From NCBI GenBank assembly GCA_001972305.1, contig BDDD01000980.1, forward strand, positions 107,826 to 171,825: 64,000 nucleotides of DNA. The letters run 5' to 3'. The stretch's first letter is position 1. Each line of letters opens with the position of its first letter. The position numbers and the translations under genes were made by a program. Shown piece after piece: positions 43,786 to 54,191 of the stretch. The notes below the pieces were generated by a model. That model made no database searches. It was not told the origin of the DNA and saw nothing but the letters and a program-made list of their open reading frames with translations. The stretch comes from Cephalotus follicularis (Eukaryota > Streptophyta > Magnoliopsida > Oxalidales > Cephalotaceae).

Positions 43786-45074
43786 GCAGGTAGAACAGTT
43801 TTGTGTAAAGCAATTCCAATGCCAAATCAGTCCAATACAATGAGAAAATTAACATACATATAATGCATGATTATATCTTCCAAAACATAACACTACCCCA
43901 ACCTCAATTTTCTATCCCAAGATCAATTGAATGATCTTTCTCTTTAAAGCTTTCCAAGTCACTTCCCAAGCTTTCACCAATCAATTCTTTTAAGTCACAG
44001 CAGTTCAATCTATGCATGTTTATAGACACATGCATCAGTTCCAATGGATTCAGTAGCTTTAGAAAAACTCTAATCAACCATAGTTTTAGCCATTTAGTTC
44101 CTTAAGCTTGTTTAACTTCCTTTTACAACATCTCATGCATTGTGTCCATCTATATCATTTAAGTGAATAGAAGATGTGTATGTATATTCATAAGGAAGTC
44201 AGTAGCTTATTATGGAGTTAACAACAACCTTCTAATCAATTTAGAGGTTCCATATTCATTCACTTGAGCCAAAGTTACATTCCTTATCAATTTCATTCAA
44301 TCCTAGAAGATGCTAATCATAACCATGTTAAAAGAGATTAAGCATTCTCCTAGATGACTCACTGTTGGATTATAACATCACATTAACAGGTTCGGATTTG
44401 GGACTTACCAGGGGATGTTCAAAGCTTCCCTTTTTCCTTCTTTGAGCTTTAAACTCCAACCTTCCAATGCAAGTTCTCCAAATAATCCTTCAACAATTCC
44501 TTCTTCTTTTAGTGTTTAACAATACTCAAAATCAGTCCATGCACAGATGATATAGGTTCATCAATCTGGAATTTCGCCAGAGCCTTCTCCTCTCATTTAC
44601 CCATTCTCTCTCTCACATGCATCTCTTCATTCCTTGTCATTTCTCACATTTCTCTTCTCAATGCTGCAGGTGGTAGGCCTGCAATCTTTGCAGAGAGTGC
44701 ATACGACATGCAAGGCATCACATTGCATGTTATGGCAGCTTAGGACACGTAGCCCCCATGCATGCCACGCACAAGTTCAGTTGACACCTGCACAGACACA
44801 TGTTCTGTCGAATTTACAATCGACTGGATGCATGGGCCAGTCGACTGTCCACCACCCGCATCAGGCAGTCGACTGTTCCCCTGTGACAGTCGGCTGTCCT
44901 GGGTTAAATTAGGGTTTCATAGTTCGGTTTTCACCAAACGAACCTCCATTCATTCCAAACATAAATAATCACAGTAGAATATAATAATTGGATAATAACT
45001 CAATTAAAATGTATATTTTATTTCAATAATTGGATCAATATACATCAAATCGAAATTACGGTTATTACACGGTG

Positions 45075-45820
45075 AAATTAACCTCCTCTGATTCAAGCGC
45101 TGACAGCTTTGTGAGGTCTGCCTTCTCCATCTCGGATATATTTGATCACTTGTTGAGCCGTTGGGAATCCAACGAATCACACTAAGAGGAGGGAACAAAG
45201 CCAGGGAGATTTTTTATGAGGACGTACCTCTCCCTCCATTTCTTGATGGATTACGTAGGGTCCACCAGTAATTTCTTAGTCAGACTAGTGCACGACTTAA
45301 AGTAATACCCGCACTTGTTAGGAGACACAGTAAAGGCATGAAACTCGTTGAAGAGCCCCACTGTAGCTGTCACCTTTGCTTACAATCATTTCACTAAGAA
45401 ACCCATGATGAAGCTCATAGACTGTGCTTGAAGTAGGAAGCTCTGCATAATCACTACAGTGAAGGGATGCAGAGGAAGCCTCAAGACATGAGAAAGAGCA
45501 TCCTTGTAAACAACAAAGAAGCCAGGTCTGCTCTCCATGGCCTCCTTGGAATCTCAGGGAATGGAGAGCACTAAGCCTTTGGGGAAGCAATATTATTTTG
45601 CCAACTTCTTCACTTTCTTGCGAAGAAGCACGCTCCTCTCACAGTGGGTTCTAAAGACCTGGGTCCCAGCTCTGAAAGAAAAGGCTTCAAGATCGCCCAC
45701 CGCGATAGTATCCATGGCCTTCTCCTAGCCAAGAGGACGCTCAGCAACAATCACCACCTCAGCCAAGCGATGTATTTCCTCTAGAGTAGCTGGTCTGTAA
45801 GTTTGTTTGACTCTGGCCAT
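45075..45820 (-). pseudogene. T2 antisense gene, 5' part (gypsy-type transposase_28-like domain)
   Basis: From ATG 45820 the minus strand reads MARVKQTYRPATLEEIHRLAEVV, then (after a stop) MESRPGFFVVYKDALSHVLRLPLHPFTVVIMQSF and MSFIMGFL near 45550-45390, then NKCGYYFKSC and KWRER. The LRLPLHPF and IMGFL segments are the core of the domain catalogued as 'putative gypsy type transposon' (transposase_28). At least five stops and a shift near 45395 disrupt it. The reading continues into ALESEEVNFTV, where the solo LTR cuts it. I write no joined product. The name transposase is historical; no transposase activity is implied. Confidence 0.7.
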
Positions 45821-46309
45821 CTAGAAACTCTTGAGAAAGAAGGAGAGAGAGCGAAGATGAGAAGCCAGAAAAAGCTAAGAGATGTTCTAATCAATTTGCA
45901 AAGTAAATAACAAAGAACGACTCACCTGAGATTTTTACAAGAGAAAAGCGGAAGAGGAATCGATTGAAAAACTGGAGAATCAAGAAGCTTCATAGAAAAA
46001 GAGCTTTGAAAGTTGAAGAAGACTAAAGTAAGGAAACTTCTCCAAGAAGAAGAATCGATTTAAAGGAGTTTAGTGTGGTTCCAGACCATACGATCTTTGC
46101 AGGATCAAACGGCCTATATTAGCCCATTAATCAAACACGAGAAACCAAAAGACATAGGCGGGAGCCATGCTCATCCTACCACGCATGGATAAAAGCCAGA
46201 GCTGGGCCAAAAAGCAAAGCCCATAAGCCAAAACAGGCCTATTTAAGCATCAAAGGTCTGCTTAAAGCAAGACTACATCACAAATGCTCATCCTCCTCTG
46301 CAAAGTACA

Positions 46310-46337
46310 GAAAAGGAGGACGAGGTGGAAAAATTCA
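46310..46337 (+). other. Polypurine tract of T2
   Basis: GAAAAGGAGGACGAGGTGG followed by AAAAATTCA precedes the 3' LTR start TGTATTAATAAGG. Confidence 0.7.
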
Positions 46338-46795
46338 TGTATTAATAAGGCACTGACACGTGTCACCTGGAACCAAGAGTTCCCACAGTGAAACAGCCCA
46401 GAATTGTGGGAGAGATAACTTATCCATTCCAAGATAAGGATATCGCTGAGCCGTCCAAATTTTTAGGACTCTTATTCCAGCCTTATCCTAGGGACTTGTA
46501 ATCATCTCCATGACATTAGTAGTTACGGTAGGTAAGCTATAAATGCCCCCAAGAAAGATTTTGAGGGGGTCGACTAATTCACCTTATACACTTTTTATCT
46601 TCTCCGCCCACTACTGACTTAAGCACCAGAGTGTCCTCGTGAGGAAAGCCTCCTGGACATTTGATAGTTTGTTTCTTGTGTGCAGGGAAGCCCAAAGAAC
46701 CTAGATCCCACACAATCTTCAGAGCATCTTACGCTTTTTCCAACAAATCAAACCTCCACACGTGGAGGACTGTTGTGACGTTGATTTTTGCATCA
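46338..46795 (+). mobile_element. 3' LTR of T2
   Basis: This 458-base partner of 36972-37439 has a TATA box at 46538-46544. It ends GATTTTTGCATCA. The following ACAAC does not match AATTA before the 5' LTR, so no target duplication is visible. 46796-46910 is G4 LTR again. Confidence 0.92.
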
Positions 46796-46910
46796 ACAAC
46801 AAGCATACCACAATCATTTATATATTTTATTTCATCTTATTAACAATACAACCATAATAACTCAAGTTCTTACTAACTCTCAAACAAACACAGATAAATA
46901 TTGCAAATGT
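46796..46910 (-). mobile_element. G4 5' LTR, second segment
   Basis: 115 bases lie between the T2 3' LTR and solo LTR 46911-49357. Assigned by position: the flanks of both insertions must join to make the interrupted LTR. Nothing else is visible. Confidence 0.6.
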
Positions 46911-47624
46911 GTAAGCCCCAGATTTTTTATATGTACGGAATCGTATGTGTTTATATATGGTACTGTACAATATTGTATTGATGGATGGTATAGATTGTAT
47001 ATCATATATACTATTTTACACTTCTATGTCTGTTTATGGGTAGTGGAGATTCAGTAGAACCTGATCGTAGCTTATATGATTTTTGCCTAACGGGAGCCTA
47101 ATTCTATATATAGGCAGCTCGTCTCATTTCATTCTCATCCTATTATAGAGAGTGTGAGTGAGCTAGAGAGAGGAAGTAGGTGAAATCAAGCAAACAAGGT
47201 GTCTCTGGGATCGTGGCAGAATGTAAAACCGGAAGGGAGAAACAGTTTGAGGATCCAAGCAACATATTCTTCGTTCTCAGCTAATTTGAGCTAGGTCTAC
47301 ATATGCTCTGATCTCCACATTGTGATGGTTTTGCATGATGCTATGGTTATGGATAGTTGTATACAGGTTAGTTGGATGGTTTATGGTACCGGGTATGGTT
47401 AGTAATGGATTGAAATGGAGATTGGAGGGAAATTTGAGATTTGGGACTTTTTACCCAATTTTCATTTTCTCTCAAGCTATGGGTTATGGGAATGGATTTG
47501 AATGGTTTAAAAGCTGTTTTTGAGTTTTAATCGATGTTTGGAGCTTACAGCTTCCTTCGAATAGAATTTTAAACGGTGTAAATGTGTTTTTGATCGGTTT
47601 TGCAGTGTTTTTGGCATCCCAAGG

Positions 47625-47945
47625 CCTCGACGTGTTCTTCGTGCTCGTCGACGTGTTCTTCAGCGCCCATAGTGTCGACACTTAGACTCTGAGCATCGAT
47701 GCCCTATGTGCATTTGCATTTTGTACGCTAATCAGTGCAACACGTTAACGCGATAAGGGAGAATGGACATAAGCGTCGACGCTTTCGGTTAAAGCATCGA
47801 CGCCTTATGTATGGTAAGCGGTTGATACTTAATTGCACGCTTTGATGCTTAAGACACAATGCCTTAACCGTTTATACCTAGCGCATAGCGTCGATTCTTA
47901 GATGCTAACCGTCGATGCCTAATGCTAAGGCATTGACGCCTAAAC
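47625..47945 (+). repeat. Palindromic word array, GCGTCGACGC/GCATCGATGC dialect
   Basis: About ten words occur, including GCATCGATGC, AGCGTCGACGCTTT, GCATCGACGCCTTA and GCATTGACGCCTAA, spaced 20-40 bases and often followed by CTTA or CTAA. Confidence 0.7.
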
Positions 47946-48967
47946 CCCCTGTTTTAGCCAAACTAAACTATTTCAATCCCAAATGGTTTTCTCTTCAAAT
48001 GGATCAATAGGAAGCCTCCTTAAGGCCTTGTAACTTATGTGGATCCTCTTTAAACATGTTTTATCTTCAAATTAACTTTCAAGAAAATCGTTAAAGAAAT
48101 TTTTATCAAAAATGGGTTTTACACAAATGGTTTTCAAGAATGGTTAGGATAGCTCAATTGAGACATCTGGATACGGATATCCTAGTTGGACTTCCTCTCC
48201 ATTGTTTTCAAACTCTGATAGGGACCAACAAATAGGAAATGGTTTTGGCTAAATGGTCATGGAAATATGGTTATGGAAAATGGTTTTTAAATGGTTTTGA
48301 CAGATGGATCCTATGTGATCCTATAGGTTAGGTCCCTATCCTTTAAATAAAAATATGGTTATGGTCTATGGGTATGGTACGGCTATGATTGATGAACTGT
48401 TATGGTTGAGACCTTTCGGGATAACCCATTCATAATCTTCATTTTCATCATGAAGGATTATGGATGTAGGCCACATATTATGGTTATGGAATCCTCCCTT
48501 TTTGAGTGACTTGAGCAATCACTGAATTGTGGATGGATATGGTACGGTAAGCTTACAGACATGTCTTAGCTCCCATAGATCTCTATTATGGTATGGGCTA
48601 GTACCCTCAGGACTAGCATTATGGTATGGTATGGATTATGTGGCGCTGTTATCCTATGCTCCATACGGCTATGGCACGGAGAGTGTATAGACGATGGAGG
48701 TACTATCTTGGGCCGGAGTGGCAGAGAAGTTCTTGACCCTATGGATTGATTGCCCCCTATGGATGGTTATGGATTGCTTTTATAGAGTGTCTACAGGCCT
48801 ATGGCCTTTGATGTGTTAGGACTAGCCAAGTATGCCACTGCTTAGGGATGGTTGGTATACTGAAGCTGTCCACAATTGGTATTCATGCATATAACATGTC
48901 ATGCATATATATCTGTTATATATGCTGCATGCATAGCATATAGTGTAGCCTACACAGCCCTTAGTTG

Positions 48968-48992
48968 CTGACCCATTCTCATAATGGGTCAG
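48968..48992 (+). other. Strong LTR hairpin (10-bp stem)
   Basis: CTGACCCATT and AATGGGTCAG form a perfect 10-bp stem with loop CTCAT, 365 bases from the LTR end, the place taken by the TTAGYC hairpin in other families. Confidence 0.8.
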
Positions 48993-49357
48993 GTTCAGGT
49001 ACAAGTATCAGTGGTGCACCGTAGTGAAGCAGCTCAAGACGGATCGTGCATTCCTGATGGATCTTGGTAAGCGGTTTTGTTTTGTTATCTACCTTGTGTA
49101 TAAGATTGCATGTATAAGAGACATTTGCATTTCAGCTTTTGACCTGCCGGCTTATGGCAGTGCTTCAGATGTGTATGTTGATGTTTGGATATGTTTGGGC
49201 TTGTCTTTGAATATTTATGTTATCTTCTGCATGCATATGGTATTTAAACATTTAAATTTATAGCACATTTTTGAGTATCATATGTATGGAGTGATTTAGT
49301 GGATGGAATAGCACGTGTCAGACCTTGGGGCTTTCCCTCACGGTTCGGGGCATGACA

Positions 49358-49670
49358 AAATGCCCATGCATGCATGTAATGCTGGCCATATCTACTAGGG
49401 TAAGATGCCTATACCCGTGGTCTACCTCTAGTAGACTCAACTGCTACTGGACTGGTGGATCGTCAACTGCTGCCCCAACTGAAGAAGAAGAAAAATATAA
49501 GAGAGGGTTAGTCCAAATGACTAAGTGACTTGGGACAAGTCATTCCCTGATACATCCACCCAAAAACTGGACGTGCTGAATAAAAGAGGCATGCCATGAT
49601 CAAGAATATATATGACAAATAAGGTGGGAGTAAATCCATGAAAAAAAATGTAAACATCAACAAGGCTCCA
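49358..49670 (-). mobile_element. G4 5' LTR, third segment, with hairpin box
   Basis: Non-coding DNA between two solo LTRs. On the minus strand it holds CAC-TTAGTC-ATTTG-GACTAA-CCCTCTC (49508-49524), the hairpin box of gypsy LTRs, which supports its assignment to an LTR in minus orientation. Confidence 0.7.
49508..49524 (-). other. LTR hairpin box (TTAGTC..GACTAA) of G4
   Basis: Perfect 6-bp arms enclose a 5-base loop, followed on the minus strand by CCCTCTC. Confidence 0.6.
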
Positions 49671-50370
49671 TGTAACGCCCCGTAGCTGTTTTGGAGTCTA
49701 AGAAAAACTTTTTCTATGGTGTATAATTTTTGTTTTATGGGCTTTGGACTTATTTGAGCAAGAGAGGAAAGTTAAGTGTTGATTTTGTTATAAGCCCCAG
49801 TGTAAAGTGTGATTAGAAATAGTTGGAGGACTTAAGAGCAAAGCTTGTTGAGGAAGTTTCCAAATCCCAAGGTTTAATGATGGTTTTTGTGGAGATTAGA
49901 ACAGAGATATTTTCTTTTTGGTGTTGGCTTTCTCTTAGCTGCGACAGGTTAGAGTGAGAGAGAGCTCTAGTTTTTCTTCTTCTTCTTTTTCCTTGTCTTT
50001 GACGAGCGGGAGGAGAACAGCGGTTTGAAGCTTTCCAAGCTTAGCGGAGGAGCAGCCTGGCGCAGTAGCAGACGAGGAGAAAGAGGAGAAGTTCTCGTCA
50101 GAGGAAACTAGTAAAGAACGCAGCCAAGAACTATGAGTGGGACATCCTTTCTATGTTGGTAGTTGTTTCATGATGTTTTTGATAACTCCTTTAGTTTCCA
50201 ATTCCAGTACAGTGAGAGCTTTCTAATGGGAATTTGTTTCCCTAGCATCTTTGTAAGTTTTCCTTGACAGAAGAGAGAGTGAGAGAGTTTCCGAGCACAA
50301 GAGCTCAAGTTTCTTCTAAGTGATTTAGTCACTTTCCAGATAAAGTAACGTGTATGTGCTCAACCCCACT

Positions 50371-50654
50371 CCTCGGCCTACTATTGTCTATGATGGGAAA
50401 TTGAGCGAGTCTGCCCCTAGGTCCTACCTGGATCTCCTTTACACTATTGTCTATGATGGTGTTTAGGGTTTGAGTGCAGCCGAGCACTATGTACATAGCT
50501 CCAACCTCCTCGGTCTACTATTGTCTATGATGGGAAGCCAAGCGAGACTGTCCCTAAGTCCTACCTGGATCTCTTTTACACTATTGTCTATGATGGTGTT
50601 TAGGGTTTGAGTGCAGCCGAGCACTATGTACATAGCTCCAACCTCCTCGGTCTA
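50371..50654 (+). repeat. 137-bp tandem repeat within the LTR (third unit displaced to 53518-53640)
   Basis: CTATTGTCTATGATGGGA begins units at 50381, 50518 and 50655, exactly 137 apart. The third is split by solo LTR 50659-53512 and resumes after it. Each unit holds a CCCC(A/T)AGGTCCTACCTGGATCT box found singly or doubly in other LTRs here. Confidence 0.92.
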
Positions 50655-51867
50655 CTATTGTAACGCCCGATATTTTCATGTATTATAATTTCACAATGTA
50701 ATTGTACTTTTAAATTGTGGAATTAATAAAGGATGGATTTTCCGAATTGGGTGATGTTTTCCCATCCCTATTATGTTGAATTATTGTGTTAAATGCTAAA
50801 AGAATGTAAAAAGGGCTAAAACGACGTTGTTCTGGGGGAAACACATCGACTCCTTTATAATCACGTCGACGCCTTTGTGGCAAAAGGGTGCACGTAGCTG
50901 CATGCACATGCACATCGATGCTGACAAAGATGTCGACGTCCTTGTGTAAAATTGATGAAAGACATCGACGTCTTTAGAAAGTCGTCGACGCCTTAACTTC
51001 GAATGTCATGCATGTTACTCTGCTGACAGATAACGTGCAAGGGGATTTGGGTTAGAGCCTTTTTGCAGGCGCCTTGAGGCATGGGTTAGGATGTGTTGGT
51101 CATGCACGTGCCTCCCTAACCTGCATGACTGAGGTTGTGTGGACAAGTGTGGCTTGAGTTGGTGCATGCAACAAGTGCAAGAAGAAAAGGGACATGTGTG
51201 CTGGGAATGGAGGGGAGAATGGAGGTGGCACTGTCTGGCATGAAGGTTGAAACGAGGACTGAGAAAAAACCCAGCTGCTGCATGCAGAGGAGGGGATGTA
51301 TCCTAGGCACATGTGACCTGCAAACAAACACAGTGGAAGAAGAATTGAGGGTGAGTGCATAAAGGACAACCTTAACCCCTTACCTTCGTTTGTTATTGAT
51401 TGAGAAAGAACCAGACACTTGAGAGAGACACTGTGACTATTAGAAACCAGAGAGTAAAGGAGGGAAAACATTTCCACCATTGTTAAAGCTTGCTTGGAGC
51501 TTGGAGCTTGGAGCTTGGAACTTCTAGTGCAGCCACAGGATGGACCTTGAGGGGCTACTGTGACCTGTTGGGAACGAAAAGAGGTGGACGTTCCAGTTCG
51601 TAACTTGGGACAAAATTTAGGGGAAAGCCATACTGTAATTTCGAGTTTGATATTCATGCATGGTTTATGGTTTTGGATGTATATAATGCATGATTCTTGG
51701 AATGATATTGTTACTGGATTGATGTCGTAATATGCTAGATATGTTTTGAGTATCTGCATGTTAGTTCCTTGCCTCGATTACCTGTTATTATGCATGATTA
51801 TGGGTTGTTAAGGCCACTGTTGGTTAAGTCGTGAGGTAGAAGATGACTATTGTTGGAAAAGACATCG

Positions 51868-52165
51868 ATGTGTTTTAAATAAACATCGACGTCTTTTTAG
51901 TTTTGCCTTGTTACTGATTGAAAGGGATCGACATCTATGGAAAGACATCGACGCCCTAGGCTACCTACCTGGATTTTGACGTGAAAGACGTCGACGCCTA
52001 AGGTTCCTACCTTAACGCGTCGACGCCATCAACAATACACTGTCGTTTTAGGGCTCCAGACTTTGAGCGTCGACGCGTATGAAATGGACATCGATGCCTT
52101 CTGTAGAAGAACGCGCTGACACTGAGACTTGGACATCGACGCCTTTTGTAAAGACATCGACATCT
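51868..52165 (+). repeat. Palindromic word array of the nested solo LTR
   Basis: About eleven words (ACATCGACGTCTTT, GACGTCGACGCCTA, GCGTCGACGCC, GAGCGTCGACGCG) are spaced 20-35 bases. A smaller cluster of five is at 50845-51000. Related to the array at 10339-10670. Confidence 0.75.
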
Positions 52166-53088
52166 TTGCTATTGTTTGGGGTTTTCTTCATCCAATGATA
52201 CGAAACGACCCCGATTCCTGTTAAAAGTGCATTTGAGCATATGTATGCATTGCATATGCACTGTTTACTGTCTGATTGTATATTGTTTGTGAATTGTTTA
52301 TGATTTCTAAAGTATTGATATTTAGAAATGCATATATGAACTCGGAATAGGATATTTTGAGTATGAAAATATGTATTGGTTAAATAACGTATTTTCGACC
52401 GAACTGATAAATAATTTACGCTACTGAAACTGTTTATTGATATTTTCTACTAAAAATGTCTATTTTCAAATGTTGTCATTTTTGGAAACATTTTGGAAAA
52501 CAACTGCCTGTTGTCGATCTAATGGATCATTACTGTTCACTGTACTGTTACTGTTTAAATTCACTGTTTGCTCTGTGAATTGCTATGTGTTTGTGTTTGA
52601 GCTACTAGTTGCGTGGCGGAGGTTGCCAACGATGACTAGTGGTAGGGTTGTACCTAGGAGCCAGTAGCATGGCTAGGTGACTCACTGTACTGTTGCCTCG
52701 CTCGGTCGCCTGATGTAGGGGCCGGAGTGGGAGTGTAGCGTGGGGCCAGGAGTTGGCGGTACTATATACTGTTGTTGTGGTCCTATGTGGACATACTGCC
52801 TGTTGTGGTCCTATGTGGACATACTGTTGTCGTGGTCCTATGCGGACATACTGTACTGCCTATTGGTCCTTCTTGGACATTACTGTGTTTGTTGACGTAG
52901 CCCGGCCGGGTTACTACTGTACTGTTACTGTATACATATATTTCTTATATATGTAACACCGATATTTTACTGTACTGTTATACGTATATATATCTCATAT
53001 ATGTATAAACTGGGTCTCTACTGTACTGCATCATTTATGCATTCATATCATGACATGCATTATGTTGATCCCGATCTACTGTTATGAC

Positions 53089-53113
53089 TTAGCCGAGTGA
53101 GGACAAAGGCTAA
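53089..53113 (+). other. LTR hairpin box (TTAGCC..GGCTAA)
   Basis: Perfect 6-bp arms enclose a 13-base loop and are followed by CCCCCTACTTTACAGAT. Confidence 0.65.
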
Positions 53114-54174
53114 CCCCCTACTTTACAGATTGATGCAGTGGACTGTTGGATCGGCATGGACGAAGATCAAGCTGTTATATTCTTGATTTTGTTTATCCTC
53201 CTGTTTTGTATTAAACCCATGTGGATTATGGTTTTGGGATGTACCATTGTTATGGTTCTGTTTCTGAAGGAATTTTATATTGTACTATAATTTACGCCCC
53301 GTTTTATGGGCGATTAACTTTGATGACTTGTATTTGGGTAGCGTGCGGTATGGGACGCACGTTACGCGTTTATAGCTTATGAACTTGTTGTGCTTCCGCA
53401 ACTGACAGTTTATTTCAAAAGTTTTAAGTTTTACGGTTTTTACATGAGCTGTATTTTATGTTAATTGCCTTTACCGCTTTAGTGTTGCGTTCTCTATGAA
53501 CGGGGTGTGACAACTATTGTCTATGATGGGAAGCCAAGCGAGACTGTCCCCAGGTCCTACCTGGATCTCCTTTGCACTATTGTCTATGATGGTGTTTAGG
53601 GTTTGAGTGCAGCAGAGCTAAGTTGCCAAAGTAGAGATTAGAGCCTTTCAGTAAGTTTTCTAGAGGAGGACCTTATCCTCGGCAGTTATGCCTTCAGCTC
53701 AGATAAGTAAGTAAAGCAAAGAAATAGCAAGCTCAGAGGAGAACCATGGGTTCTCGTCAGATGCTGCCAAGCAGGCTTCGGCCTAGATCAGCTCAGCTCA
53801 GTGCCACTATAAGTTGTCAACTATATTATGTAAACAGCAAAACAAAGCATGGCAAAGAAAAGTAAGTTCCAATCTAGTCTCATCCTTCTCGACACCTCAG
53901 GCCAAGTTGGATCCTCTTCCAGAGCAATTCAGCAAGTTTTGTTTTATATCAAGTTTTCTTCAGCTTTGTAATTATCTTAGAGCATTAGTTAAGCAGAGGA
54001 AAGAGTAAGCTTTTCTTTCATGTCCTTTGAGCATTTCTTCAGATGTGAGCCATGACATTTATGTTTGTATAGTTGTTTTTCCACAGTTAGGATCTTTAAT
54101 CATGTTCATGGCATGCTTTCTTTCAGCACATTCATTTTTAGGAATGTACCAGAGGATGTTTTGTTCTCATTCAC

Positions 54175-54191
54175 TTAGCCAGTTGGACTAA
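54175..54191 (+). other. LTR hairpin box, one mismatch (TTAGCC..GACTAA)
   Basis: Five of six arm pairs hold; the C-A mismatch sits at the position that covaries between the two stem types. Followed by TCCCCTCACAGAT. Confidence 0.5.

Larger units (their letters stand above)
42226..45069 (-). mobile_element. Solo LTR, gypsy family A', in T2, with TSD CGGTG
   Basis: On the minus strand it starts TGTAATAACCGTAATTTCG and ends GGGGTGTGACA. CGGTG flanks both sides (42221-42225 and 45070-45074). Length 2,844 bases. The start matches the 3' LTR of G3. It includes the hairpin box and CAGTCGACTG words at 43695-43780 and 44815-44900. There is no internal region. It splits the T2 antisense gene. Confidence 0.93.
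46911..49357 (+). mobile_element. Solo LTR, gypsy family C, with TSD AAATG
   Basis: It starts TGTAAGCCCCAG, ends GGGGCATGACA, and is flanked by AAATG (46906-46910 and 49358-49362). Length 2,447 bases. It contains palindromic words at 47625-47945, ATGG-rich degenerate repeats at 48250-48780, and the long hairpin at 48968. It is the sister of 32944-35396. No gene. Confidence 0.94.
50659..53512 (+). mobile_element. Nested solo LTR, gypsy family A, with TSD ACTAT
   Basis: It starts TGTAACGCCCGATATTTTC, ends GGGTGTGACA, and is flanked by ACTAT (50654-50658 and 53513-53517). Length 2,854 bases. It contains palindromic words at 50845-51000 and 51868-52165, the GTTACTCTGCTGACA block at 51013, repeated 'gtggtcctatgtggacatact' units at 52785-52865, and the hairpin box. 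A 219-codon minus-strand frame at 51100-51759 has no family resemblance and is not called a gene. Confidence 0.94.

Noticed and set aside
51100..51759. 219-codon minus-strand reading frame
   Set aside because: It lies wholly inside a solo LTR, has no recognisable domain, and overlaps other chance frames; relatives of this LTR do not preserve it.
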